A DNA stretch of 64,000 nucleotides from assembly GCA_002694985.1 (NCBI GenBank), contig NZNS01000005.1, forward strand, positions 124,001 to 188,000, in the 5' to 3' direction. Both the position numbers and the translations under genes were made by a program. The notes under the pieces are model-generated. The model saw nothing but the letters and a program-made list of their open reading frames with translations. It did not search any database and was not told the origin of the DNA. Source of the stretch: Parvibaculum sp. (GTDB lineage: Bacteria; Pseudomonadota; Alphaproteobacteria; Parvibaculales; Parvibaculaceae). Of this stretch, positions 1 through 8,091 are shown one piece after another (the first letter of the stretch is position 1; the number at the start of each line of letters is the position of its first letter).

Positions 1-1069
1 CGGTCTTCTCGTCGCCGAGGAAAGCGCCGATGGCTTTCAGCATCAAAAGCGTGCCGGGCGAATAACGTGAATAGCTTTCGTCGAAGGCGATCTTGAAGGT
101 GAAAACGCCGCGTCCCGAGCGGAAGCTCGCAAGCATCGCGAGCGGCTTTCCATCCAGCGTGAGTTCCGTGCAATGCAGGGTACCGGCGCGATGCGCACCG
201 CGGCATATCTCTTCGAAATAGGCGCGCTCATTCGCACGCGCCTTCATTGCCGTCCCGCGCCTGCCTTTCCAGCCCTGCGCTTCGAGCGCGAGGAAGCGGG
301 CAACCCACTCGTCAAGATTCTCGCCGCCGTCATGGGTCGTGAAATCGAGCGTCCCCATTTCCGCCAGCCGGTTCCAGAGCCGGTTGAATTCCTTGCGCTT
401 CTTCTTGCGGATATTCGCCGCGAGATAGGCCTCGCCATCGAGTTCGGAGCGAAGAAAGGCGCGTTGGTGGCGGTCCGTTTCACGGAACCTGATATCATCC
501 GATGCCATCACTTCGCGCAGCGCCTTGTCGAAGGCGCCCTCCGCTTCAAAGAGCGGAAACTCGACAAGTGCCGCGCCCTGCATTTCCGCAAGGGCGAGGA
601 ACCGGCGAACCGCCTGCTGCTCGTAACCGCCGCGCAGTAGCGGTGTACCGATATAGCTGTGGATATGTTGCCAGATATGCCAGACCGGAAAGGGCGAGCC
701 ATAGAGCCCCCGCGAGACACGGTAAGGCATCAAGCCGATCAGAAGACGGTTGCCCGCACCATCGGCCTCGCTCCAGAGAAGCGCCACGCGAGCTTCATCT
801 TTTTTCTGAAGATGCTCCATCGCGGATACGAGCGTCACGCTTTCAAACTGCACATTCCTGTCGGTCGCTGAAGCAGCGAGCGTGTCAATGTCCGAGCGGA
901 ACGGCATGATCGCATCCGCGCTTTCGAGGATGACGACATCGGCACTTGGCGGCCGTCCATGCAGATAACGTGCGGCATGGCTCAGCACTTCAACCGTAAG
1001 TTCATTTTCGATGCGCGGGCGCTTCTTCATGAGCCCCTGCCCGAGCGGATATTGGCCAATGCCGGTCAT
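1..1069 (-). CDS. GNAT-fold (CelD/BioF2-like) acyltransferase, 3' end cut by window
   Basis: The frame is open from an ATG at 1069 to the left edge, so the C-terminus is missing. The readable 356 residues contain conserved-looking blocks such as NIRKKKRKEFNRLWNRL, LEAQGWKGRRGTAM and SPGTLLMLKAIGAFL. These are typical of the double-GNAT CelD/FemAB-like acetyltransferases that sit in exopolysaccharide and cell-envelope loci. The start codon overlaps the stop of the upstream flippase gene (ATGA at 1069-1066), which implies translational coupling. A second protein of the same broad class lies on the other side of the flippase. The acyl acceptor cannot be read from the sequence. Confidence 0.75.
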   Translation of the reverse strand, partial: MTGIGQYPLGQGLMKKRPRIENELTVEVLSHAARYLHGRPPSADVVILESADAIMPFRSDIDTLAASATDRNVQFESVTLVSAMEHLQKKDEARVALLWSEADGAGNRLLIGLMPYRVSRGLYGSPFPVWHIWQHIHSYIGTPLLRGGYEQQAVRRFLALAEMQGAALVEFPLFEAEGAFDKALREVMASDDIRFRETDRHQRAFLRSELDGEAYLAANIRKKKRKEFNRLWNRLAEMGTLDFTTHDGGENLDEWVARFLALEAQGWKGRRGTAMKARANERAYFEEICRGAHRAGTLHCTELTLDGKPLAMLASFRSGRGVFTFKIAFDESYSRYSPGTLLMLKAIGAFLGDEKT

Positions 1070-2454
1070 GCAACCCTCGTGGCGGTAAGCTTGCGCCGGA
1101 TGGGCCCGGCAAGAACAAAGACAGTGATACCAAGGCGGCGGCGGACGATGACCGCGAGCCATAGCGTCGAGGTGACGATGGAGATGGCGGTCGCGATCGC
1201 TGCGCCCATGAGCCCGAAGGACGGAACCAGCAGGAAATTGAGTGCGATATTCGCAACCGCGGCGACGCCATAGGTCCAGCCGACAGCGTTCTGGTTGCCC
1301 GTCATGTTGAGGAGATATTCGGTGGACCCGGTCGCGGCGCGCGCAAGGAAACCCAGCATCAGAACGCAGAGCACAGGGTAGCCCGCATCGAAATTCGCAC
1401 CAAAGAGGCCCAGCGCGAAATTACCGCCGAGAAGAAGAACGACACCGGCTGCTACAGTCGGCCAGAAGATCCACTGGGTCGAACCCTGAACGAAAGCCTC
1501 CAGTTCTTCGCGCTTGCCCGCGCTGTGCAGCTCCGCGAATTTCGGTACGGCAAGCGCTGCGACCGAGAACTGGATAAAGGCCATGAGATTCGCGATGCGC
1601 GTAGCCGCGAAGTAGATGCCGACTTCGTCAGGCGCAACGAAATAGCCGAGCAGCACGATATCCGTATTGGTGAGAAGGAGGAAAAGCCCCTCGACCAGCA
1701 CCAGCGGCGCGGAGATCGCGACCCAGTGCTTCACATGATAGACGGGTTTTGCACCCGGTACCGCTCGCGTGACGCGGCGCGACAGCGCGAAGCGCTGCCC
1801 AAGCATGGTGACAAAGGTGGCAACGAGTGCGGCGAGCGTCACGTGAAAGCCCGTGGCGCTGCCCGTAAAGAAGATGATGCCGCCCGTTATGATCACAATA
1901 GCAAGCGGACGAACGATATAATTCGGGACATAGGCGAGATTGACCCAGCCGAAGGCGCGAGCCGCGCCCTCCTGCCAGTCCATCAGCGCAAAACCGGGCA
2001 CGCAAAGCAGCGCAATGGCGAGTGGCCAGAGATAATAATCCTGGATGTAACCGCTGAGCGCCCAAAGAAGAAGAAGTCCGACTGCCGCCGCCGCCACACC
2101 GAGCGCGGCGACGATGCCGAAAGACGCCTTGAGGACGCCGGCAAGACGGCGCCACTTTTCCTTCGCCCTATATTCGGGAATGAAGCGAAGCACGGACGTG
2201 CCGAAGCCCAGCGGCACGACGATGCCAAGCACCACGACCCAGACCCAGACATAAGCAAAGATGCCGTATTCGAAAGCGCCCATCCAGCGCGCGAGCAGCA
2301 CCTGACTGATCAGCGCGATGGCCGCACCGGCAATACGAATACCCATGACGAAGGCCGCCCCCCGGACCACGCCCGCAAGGTGCGCATCGTCAAGCTTGTC
2401 GGCGATCATATGCCCGATGCGCCTGAGGCGCGGCGGGAGCCGGTCCGGATTCAT
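1066..2454 (-). CDS. Polysaccharide/lipid flippase, Wzx/MATE (MVF) superfamily
   Basis: A protein of 462 residues with about twelve to fourteen hydrophobic segments, starting with the first helix at roughly residues 25-45 (ALISQVLLARWMGAFEYGIF), the usual N-terminal signature of Wzx-type exporters. The family moves lipid-linked saccharide units across the inner membrane. I chose the ATG at 2454 (MNPDRLPPRL). An upstream in-frame start at 2535 would run into the preceding gene. It lies 11 bases after the CelD-like gene and overlaps the next GNAT gene by four bases, so the three form one operon. The substrate is unknown, and no glycosyltransferases are visible here. Confidence 0.82.
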   Translation of the reverse strand: MNPDRLPPRLRRIGHMIADKLDDAHLAGVVRGAAFVMGIRIAGAAIALISQVLLARWMGAFEYGIFAYVWVWVVVLGIVVPLGFGTSVLRFIPEYRAKEKWRRLAGVLKASFGIVAALGVAAAAVGLLLLWALSGYIQDYYLWPLAIALLCVPGFALMDWQEGAARAFGWVNLAYVPNYIVRPLAIVIITGGIIFFTGSATGFHVTLAALVATFVTMLGQRFALSRRVTRAVPGAKPVYHVKHWVAISAPLVLVEGLFLLLTNTDIVLLGYFVAPDEVGIYFAATRIANLMAFIQFSVAALAVPKFAELHSAGKREELEAFVQGSTQWIFWPTVAAGVVLLLGGNFALGLFGANFDAGYPVLCVLMLGFLARAATGSTEYLLNMTGNQNAVGWTYGVAAVANIALNFLLVPSFGLMGAAIATAISIVTSTLWLAVIVRRRLGITVFVLAGPIRRKLTATRVA

Positions 2455-2465
2455 TGCTGTAGCCC

Positions 2466-3734
2466 TCAAGCCCGAGCGGTCAATGCCGCGGTGAAAACGC
2501 CTGTCGCCGCGCGCAGCCGGGTGAACCCCTGCCAAAGTATCGGGGTCTGCTTGATGAATCGTTTAGCTTCGAGATAAGCGATACGTGGCCCCAGGCCGAG
2601 CCAGCCGACAAGATTGTTCGGCTCGACAAGATCAAAGAGCTGGATTTCGACTTCGCACCACTGGTCCTTGTAGCCTTCATCGCCGATTGTGAAATCAAAG
2701 GCTGTCTTGCCGGTTTCTGTGGCGCGTCCCATGAGCTCCATGAGCAGGATCATGCCGGGGCCGAAGCGGGAGGCTTCCGCCTTCTCATCGTAGCTCGCGA
2801 GCACATAGTGGTAGCGACCGCCATAATTGAGACCCCAGGCCGCCGCCGCGACCGTGTCGCCGACCGCAAGATGATTGACCTCGATCAACCCTTCAGCTTC
2901 TTCGCTGGTCGAGATGTCGCGATAGAAATCGCGATAGCCCGGCTTGTCGAAAAGATTGGGCACGCCCATGCGCGCGAAGGTGATGGCCTTCTGCTCCATG
3001 AGGATGTCGAGCGAACGGAGCTTCTCCTCCGCGCTTTCCGGCGTGACAAGCGAAACCGCGCCGAGTTCCTCGGTCTTGCGGCGCTTCTGCTTGTCGCGCT
3101 TCTTGCTGCCGGAAGAGCGCTTCTCACCATAATAGGTGGCCCAGTCGTCCTTCAGCATCGTCATGTGAGCGGAAGACGCATTCTGGCGCAGACCGCCAAG
3201 CGTCATCATCGGGTTGGCCTGCTCGCCGATACGCTGCGGCATGCGGCTAAGCGTGACGATGTGATGGGTGGGGAGCGTGTCGCGGATCTCGTTCCAGAGC
3301 GCCGGGAACTGCGCGGGTGAGACATAGCGCGGGAAATCGCGGGAAAGCAGCGGCCCATTGTAGTCGCTGAGGTCGCCGCCGAGCCAGGAAAGCTTGTGGC
3401 AGATCACGCCGTTTTCGATGCCGAGCGGAAGAATGAACAGCGCGCCGCCTTCATTGTCCCATCCGACGACAATGGCAGGCTTCACGCCCTGCTTCGTCCC
3501 GATATGACGCTGCCATGCCGAAACCCATGCGTAAGTCTGGAACGGCGTACCATCGCCGGAGTTTTCGAGCGCCTGCCATACAGCCTTGAGCGGCTCGATC
3601 TCGTCATGGACGGAAATGAGCACTTCAGGCCGACCCGCCGGAACACCAAAAAGGGCAGTTTTCCTGGTATTTTCGGCCTTGAATTCAGTCTGAAACTGAC
3701 TCTGGTCTTCGAACGTGTTCGTAAGCGGCGTCAT
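2466..3734 (-). CDS. CelD/BcsL-family GNAT acetyltransferase
   Basis: A 422-residue soluble protein. Its N-terminal half carries a block seen in the CelD family (TPFQTYAWVSAWQRHIG, then LSWLGGDLSDYNGPL). The C-terminal half shows the second GNAT fold (GRYHYVLASYDEKAEASRFGPGMILLMELM, followed by FDFTIGDEGYKDQWC). A basic stretch SSGSKKRDKQKRRK lies between the domains. Homologues are linked to cellulose or other polysaccharide modification and to peptidoglycan-bridge-like acyl transfer. It is first in the operon with the flippase and the second GNAT, so acylation of an exported glycan is the likely role, but this is inference from context. Confidence 0.8.
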   Translation of the reverse strand: MTPLTNTFEDQSQFQTEFKAENTRKTALFGVPAGRPEVLISVHDEIEPLKAVWQALENSGDGTPFQTYAWVSAWQRHIGTKQGVKPAIVVGWDNEGGALFILPLGIENGVICHKLSWLGGDLSDYNGPLLSRDFPRYVSPAQFPALWNEIRDTLPTHHIVTLSRMPQRIGEQANPMMTLGGLRQNASSAHMTMLKDDWATYYGEKRSSGSKKRDKQKRRKTEELGAVSLVTPESAEEKLRSLDILMEQKAITFARMGVPNLFDKPGYRDFYRDISTSEEAEGLIEVNHLAVGDTVAAAAWGLNYGGRYHYVLASYDEKAEASRFGPGMILLMELMGRATETGKTAFDFTIGDEGYKDQWCEVEIQLFDLVEPNNLVGWLGLGPRIAYLEAKRFIKQTPILWQGFTRLRAATGVFTAALTARA

Positions 3735-3882
3735 GGGCGGCCTCGCCTTGTATCTGTTTCCCTACAGGGCGCCGCGTTCGTCCGTTTCCCGAATCTGGAC
3801 GCGCCGTCCTGCCTCGGACAGAAGGTTGCAAAGCCTGTGCTAGTCGTACCGCATTAACCTTTTTCGCCGAAAATGCCAGGCA
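3735..3882. promoter_or_regulatory. Divergent intergenic region
   Basis: 148 bases separate the minus-strand envelope operon from the plus-strand deacetylase, so promoters for both should lie here. I see no clear sigma-70 pair. An AT-rich stretch (attaacctttttcgccg) lies just before the deacetylase start. Confidence 0.4.
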
Positions 3883-4959
3883 ATGAACGAAACCGCCCGC
3901 ATATCCCGAGACGCCAGCCCGTCGCTGATGGGCCGGACGCTACTCGCCCTCCATGCAAGCGGCGCACACCGGCTCGCGCCAAAATCGCTGGCGGGGATCG
4001 GCGTCATCTTCATGTTGCACCGGGTGCGCGAAGACGATGGTGCGGCATTCGCACCAAACCGCATCCTCGAAATCACGCCCTCTTTCCTCGAAGAGACCAT
4101 CGGGACGGTGCGCGAACTCGGCTACACCTGCATGTCGCTTGATGAAGCCGTGACACGTCTCGAAAAAGGCGAGCATGGCGAGCGCTTCGCGGTCTTCACG
4201 CTTGACGATGGTTACAAGGACAATCTGACCGACGCCCTCCCCGTTTTCGAGCGCCATGACGTTCCCTTCACCGTCTATCTGACGACGGGACTGCCGGACG
4301 GGCACGCGGAAATCTGGTGGGTGGCGCTTGAGCGCGCGATTGCAGCGGCAAACGCCATGCGCATCGCGCTTCCGGGCAACGAAATTTCGATGTTCACGCG
4401 CGACGTCAATGAAAAGAACGCCGCCTGGAACAGGATATATTGGGCGCTGCGCAAATTGCCCGAACATGAAATGCGAACGGAAGTGCGCAAGCAGGCGATG
4501 ATGCATGGCATCGACATGGCCACGCTTACACGCGAACTCGCGATGAGCTGGGATGATGTGCGCACCCTCGCCGCCCACCCGCTCGCCAGCATCGAGGCGC
4601 ATACGGCCAACCATTTCGCGCAAAAGAGGTTGTCCTCCAGCGAGGCCCGCAGCGACATCGAACGCGGGGTCGCGCGGATGGAAGCGGAGCTCGGTTACCG
4701 CCCGCAGCACTTCTCCTATCCCTATGGCGACCCGGGCTCGGCCGATGAACGCGATTTTGCACTCGCCGAGGCGCTCGGCTTCCGCTCGGCAACGACGACC
4801 CGCAAGGGCCTCATCCAGCCCCGCCACGCAAAGCGGATGACGAGCCTGCCGCGGCTTTCGCTCAATGGAGATTTTCAGGACCGGCGAATGCTGGAGGTAC
4901 TGCTGAGCGGCCTGCCTTTCGCGCTGGCAAAACCTCTCCGCTCGCTCGGGATCGATTGA
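3883..4959 (+). CDS. Polysaccharide deacetylase (NodB-homology, CE4) family protein
   Basis: 358 residues. The motif FTLDDGYKDN near residues 105-115 supplies the paired aspartates of the CE4 catalytic/metal site. ASIEAHTANH near residue 238 corresponds to the H-x-x-x-H metal-binding motif, and FSYPYGDPGS near residue 278 is the conserved motif 3. The family removes N-acetyl groups from glycans using a divalent metal. No signal peptide is evident, so a cytoplasmic or lipid-linked intermediate substrate is likely. It is divergent from the flippase/GNAT operon, which suggests work on the same polysaccharide. Confidence in the fold is high and in the substrate low. Confidence 0.87.
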   Translation: MNETARISRDASPSLMGRTLLALHASGAHRLAPKSLAGIGVIFMLHRVREDDGAAFAPNRILEITPSFLEETIGTVRELGYTCMSLDEAVTRLEKGEHGERFAVFTLDDGYKDNLTDALPVFERHDVPFTVYLTTGLPDGHAEIWWVALERAIAAANAMRIALPGNEISMFTRDVNEKNAAWNRIYWALRKLPEHEMRTEVRKQAMMHGIDMATLTRELAMSWDDVRTLAAHPLASIEAHTANHFAQKRLSSSEARSDIERGVARMEAELGYRPQHFSYPYGDPGSADERDFALAEALGFRSATTTRKGLIQPRHAKRMTSLPRLSLNGDFQDRRMLEVLLSGLPFALAKPLRSLGID

Positions 4960-4961
4960 GT

Positions 4962-5201
4962 CTAGCTGTCCTGCTTGCGCCGCTGCCTGCGGCCCCACCA
5001 AACCTCGAAACGCCGCCGCCAGCGCCGGACCGGATGCAGATCAACGGACAGGACGAGTACGCCGAGCGGCAGCATCCAGAAACCGACAACTGGCAGAAAG
5101 CCGACCGTGCCGCCGAAAATGAGAAGGATACCAACGACAATTCGCAGGATTGGCGGACCTGGAATCCGCATTCGCTTGTCGCCGAAGCGTACCGCAGCCA
5201 T
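4962..5201 (-). CDS. Small two-helix membrane protein
   Basis: 79 residues from the ATG at 5201, with a GGAG-type ribosome site about ten bases upstream. One hydrophobic hairpin (ILRIVVGILLIFGG then LPVVGFWMLPLGVLVLSV) is followed by a very basic tail (RRWRRRFEVWWGRRQRRKQ), so the C-terminus should face the cytoplasm. Small proteins of this shape are common and mostly uncharacterised in alphaproteobacteria. It ends two bases after the deacetylase stop on the opposite strand. Function not recognised. Confidence 0.6.
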   Translation of the reverse strand: MAAVRFGDKRMRIPGPPILRIVVGILLIFGGTVGFLPVVGFWMLPLGVLVLSVDLHPVRRWRRRFEVWWGRRQRRKQDS

Positions 5202-5276
5202 GAAATGACATTCTCCGCGAAAATCGGCGGCTCGATACGCCGAACTTGTTTCGGCAGATAGGACCAAAAGGTGGCG

Positions 5277-5320
5277 ATAGCAAGACATTTGGACTGGCAC
5301 GGGCCAAATGTCTTTGCTAT
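5277..5320. repeat. Long inverted repeat before tRNA-Asn
   Basis: The left arm ATAGCAAGACATTTGG (5277-5292) and the right arm CCAAATGTCTTTGCTAT (5304-5320) form a 16-bp stem with a single extra base and an 11-nt loop. No T-run follows on either strand, so it is not a classic terminator. It sits between the small membrane gene (minus) and tRNA-Asn (plus) and may be an operator or part of a small RNA. Confidence 0.8.
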
Positions 5321-5365
5321 ATGCAGGCTCAATCGGTAGCGCCTGCAAAGGCCGCGACCGCATAT

Positions 5366-5440
5366 TCCTCGGTAGCTCAGTGGTAGAGCAATCGGCTGTT
5401 AACCGATCGGTCGCTGGTTCGAATCCGGCCCGGGGAGCCA
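5366..5440 (+). tRNA. tRNA-Asn (GTT)
   Basis: A complete cloverleaf. The acceptor arm TCCTCGG pairs with CCGGGGA, the D-arm is AGCTCAGTGGTAGAGC, the anticodon loop carries GTT, and the T-arm contains GGTTCGAATC. CCA is encoded at 5438-5440. Confidence 0.97.
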
Positions 5441-5520
5441 GTTTCGCCGCGGCGCGTCATGGGAGATCACCCGGACGCGCCGCGGCTTTTTCATTTCAGG
5501 GTCGTTTTCCGGCAGCAGGC

Positions 5521-5576
5521 TGTCCCTAACGGGACAATTGTTAGCGCTAATACTAAGTATATAGTTCGCAGCGAAC
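5521..5576. promoter_or_regulatory. Cluster of three palindromes upstream of the ArsR gene
   Basis: Three perfect dyads stand side by side: TGTCCC-TAAC-GGGACA (5521-5536), TTAGCGCTAA (5541-5550) and GTTCGC-A-GCGAAC (5564-5576). The last ends 15 bases before the proposed regulator start. An AT-rich stretch (aagtatatag) between the second and third could be a -10 element. ArsR-type dimers bind dyads overlapping their own promoter, so autoregulation is likely but not shown. Confidence 0.6.
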
Positions 5577-5591
5577 TTGCCGGTGAGAGAC

Positions 5592-5945
5592 ATGACCACA
5601 AGCCAGACCGCATTCGACCATACCTTCATCGCACTTGCCGATCCGACGAGGCGTTCCGTCATCGAGATTCTGACGCAGGGGCCTCAAAGCGTCAGCGAGC
5701 TCGCGCGGCGCTTCACCCTCGCCTTGCCGACATTCATGTCGCATCTGCGCATTCTCGAACGCGCCGGCCTCATAACGACCAAAAAGACCGGTCGTGTGCG
5801 GACCTGCACGCTGGATGTAACAAAACTCACCGCCGCCGAAGACTGGATGCACCGGCAAAGGCAGCTCTGGGAGACAAGGCTCGACCAGATGGATGATTAT
5901 GTGAAGCAGTTGCACAAAGAAGAGACGAAATCAGACCGAAAATAG
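5592..5945 (+). CDS. ArsR-family winged-helix transcriptional regulator
   Basis: 117 residues. The start of the wHTH is ALADPTRRSVIEIL, followed by VSELARRFTLALPTFMSHLRILERAGLI, the recognition-helix region of the ArsR/SmtB fold, and a wing KKTGRVRTCTLD. No CxC metal-binding motif is present, so metal sensing is not supported. It belongs to the metal-free group often found next to SRPBCC genes, but no such partner is adjacent here. I chose the ATG at 5592. Its operator candidates lie directly upstream. Confidence 0.88.
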   Translation: MTTSQTAFDHTFIALADPTRRSVIEILTQGPQSVSELARRFTLALPTFMSHLRILERAGLITTKKTGRVRTCTLDVTKLTAAEDWMHRQRQLWETRLDQMDDYVKQLHKEETKSDRK

Positions 5946-6081
5946 CGCTGTTCCGTCCTTCTAGCTCTCCGGACGTAAACCATCCGCCCCGCCATTGCGT
6001 AGAAATATCCGGCAAAGAGTGAGTGAGCGAGGGGCCATTCCTGCTTATACTCTTCCTGGACAATGGATGGAGTGGAACCGC

Positions 6082-7329
6082 ATGCAACAGCAGGCAGTGG
6101 CCAGTCGAACCGAAACGTTCGCCGTTACCCCGGAGAACGTGTCTTCCATCGGCGGTATTCCGCAACTCGCGCGAATCGTCTTCCGCGCGCTGGCGAAAAT
6201 CCGCCACGGCTCCATGACCGTTACCCTGCCCGACGGGCGGCGGCTTCTTTTCCGGGGCACTGAACCGGGCGAAGACGCCGAACTCGTGATCCGCGATTTC
6301 CGCCTGACCCGGCGCTTCTTTTCCGGCGGCGATCTCGGTGCGGCCGAAGCCTTTCTCGACGGCATGTGGGACAGTCCGAACGTCACCGCTTTCTTGCAGT
6401 TCTTCCTGCGTAACAAGGAAGCACTTCAGGACAAACTGAACGGCATGCCCGTCGCACGTTTGTTCTCGCGCCTCGGCCACCTGATGCGGCGGAACTCGAA
6501 GAACGGTTCCAAACGCAACATCGAATACCACTACGATCTCGGCAACAGCTTCTATACACGCTGGCTCGACCCGACCATGACCTATTCCGCCGCCCGCTTT
6601 TCCCATCCGGGTCAGGAGCTCTCCGAGGCGCAAACCAACAAGTACCGTTCACTGGCTGAACGGATCGGCCTCGGGCCCGAACACCACCTGCTCGAAATCG
6701 GCAGCGGCTGGGGCGGCTTCGCGGAATATGCGGCAAGCGAGATTGGCTGCCGCGTAACCGGCATCACCATCAGCAAGGAACAACTTGCCTTCGCGCGCGA
6801 GCGCATGGAGAAGAAGCAGCTCACCCACAAGGTCGACATCCGCTACCAGGATTATCGCGACGTGGACGAAACGTTCGATCGTGTGGCTTCCATCGAGATG
6901 TTCGAGGCCGTGGGCGAGGAATACTGGCCGACCTATTTCCGGAAGGTGCGGGACTGCCTGAAGCCGGGCGGCAAGGCCGGGCTCCAGATCATCACCATCG
7001 AAGACCGGGCTTTCGATGCCTATCGCAAGCGCGCGGACTTCATCCAGCGCTATATTTTTCCGGGCGGCATGCTGCCCTCGCCGAGCGTGCTCCGCCAGCA
7101 GGTTGCGCAAGCGGGCCTCACCTGGGCCGGCAATCTGGAATTCGGTCTCGACTATGCCGAGACGTTGCGCCAGTGGCGCGAACGCTTCCGCACAGCCTGG
7201 CCGGAGATCCGCACGCAGGGCTTCGACGAACGCTTCCGCCGCATGTGGGAATATTACCTCTCCTATTGCGAGGCAGGCTTCCGCGCCGGAAACATCGACG
7301 TGACGCAGGTGACGCTCGCCCGCCAATAG
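6082..7329 (+). CDS. cfa: Cyclopropane-fatty-acyl-phospholipid synthase family methyltransferase
   Basis: 415 residues from the ATG at 6082, which has GGAG nine bases upstream. The N-terminal domain is followed by NIEYHYDLGNSFYTRWLDPTMTY and the SAM-binding motif LLEIGSGWGGFAEYA, then FDRVASIEMFEAVGEEYW. All of these are hallmarks of CFA synthases, which methylenate the double bonds of membrane phospholipid acyl chains using SAM. The C-terminal part (PSPSVLRQQVAQAGL, then LDYAETLRQWRERF) also matches the family. It stands alone, behind the ArsR gene at a distance that allows its own promoter. Confidence 0.92.
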   Translation: MQQQAVASRTETFAVTPENVSSIGGIPQLARIVFRALAKIRHGSMTVTLPDGRRLLFRGTEPGEDAELVIRDFRLTRRFFSGGDLGAAEAFLDGMWDSPNVTAFLQFFLRNKEALQDKLNGMPVARLFSRLGHLMRRNSKNGSKRNIEYHYDLGNSFYTRWLDPTMTYSAARFSHPGQELSEAQTNKYRSLAERIGLGPEHHLLEIGSGWGGFAEYAASEIGCRVTGITISKEQLAFARERMEKKQLTHKVDIRYQDYRDVDETFDRVASIEMFEAVGEEYWPTYFRKVRDCLKPGGKAGLQIITIEDRAFDAYRKRADFIQRYIFPGGMLPSPSVLRQQVAQAGLTWAGNLEFGLDYAETLRQWRERFRTAWPEIRTQGFDERFRRMWEYYLSYCEAGFRAGNIDVTQVTLARQ

Positions 7330-7383
7330 CGGCGTCGTGGCACGGCTGATATGCTCCGCCTCTCATCCCAAGCGGAGCATTTC

Positions 7384-7998
7384 ATGGAATCCCGTCTCGT
7401 CCCGACGCCGCGCAGCCTTGCCGATGTCGATCTTCAATCGCGCGATACCATCGGCCAGGGCTGGGGAAAGCTCGAGCGTTTCACCTTTCGGCATCGCCGC
7501 TTCGATGGCGAATGGTCCGATCCCGTCACGCGCGACGTCTATACCATCGGCGAAGCTGTGAATGTTCTTCCCTACGATCCCGACCTCGACGCCGTGGTGC
7601 TGATCGAGCAATTCCGCGCCTGCGGCCTTGCCTGGGGCGAAGCAACCTGGCTCTTCGAGGTCGTGGCCGGGATGCGCGACAAGAACGAAACGCCCGAGGA
7701 AGTCGCCCGGCGCGAGGCGGTGGAAGAAGCGGGCTGCGAACTGCGCGCCGTCCACCCGGTCTCGACCGTCTGGTCCTCGCCGGGCGGCTATGGCGAACGG
7801 GCTTATCTCTTCGTTGGACTGGCCGCTCTGGAGGGCATAGGCGGCATTCACGGCCTTGCCGAAGAGCATGAAGATATCCGCGCGGTGGCGGTACCGCTGG
7901 CGCAAGCCTATGCGGCAACACAGGATGGCCGCATCCGGGACACCAAAACAATCCTTCTTATTCAATGGCTTATGCTGAACAAGTCACAGTTCAAATGA
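7384..7998 (+). CDS. NUDIX hydrolase, ADP-ribose pyrophosphatase type
   Basis: 204 residues from the ATG at 7384, which has GGAG nearby; an earlier in-frame ATG exists at 7351. The Nudix box is visible as GMRDKNETPEEVARREAVEEAGCEL, with the REAVEE core binding magnesium. VLIEQFRACGLAWGEATWLFEVVAG before it and VSTVWSSPGGYGERAYLFVGL after it fit the NudF/ADP-ribose pyrophosphatase group, which splits ADP-ribose to AMP and ribose 5-phosphate. Exact substrate not determined. Confidence 0.88.
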   Translation: MESRLVPTPRSLADVDLQSRDTIGQGWGKLERFTFRHRRFDGEWSDPVTRDVYTIGEAVNVLPYDPDLDAVVLIEQFRACGLAWGEATWLFEVVAGMRDKNETPEEVARREAVEEAGCELRAVHPVSTVWSSPGGYGERAYLFVGLAALEGIGGIHGLAEEHEDIRAVAVPLAQAYAATQDGRIRDTKTILLIQWLMLNKSQFK

Positions 7999-8021
7999 AT
8001 AGCGGTCATTCGCCTAACGCC

Positions 8022-8050
8022 TTGAACCAAGAGCACCCCCTCCGTATGTT
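8022..8050 (+). promoter_or_regulatory. Putative sigma-70 promoter for cysK
   Basis: TTGAAC (8022-8027) and TATGTT (8045-8050) are separated by exactly 17 bases and lie about 40 bases before the cysK start codon. The match to consensus is reasonable, but the site is only predicted. Confidence 0.45.
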
Positions 8051-8091
8051 CCAGTACAACCAGCATAAAAACAGATAACGAAGCCAGCTCC

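Noticed and set aside
1525..2577. Long plus-strand frame opposite the flippase
   Set aside because: Its charged, repetitive composition is that of an antisense shadow of a GC-rich gene; the minus-strand frame has clear family motifs.
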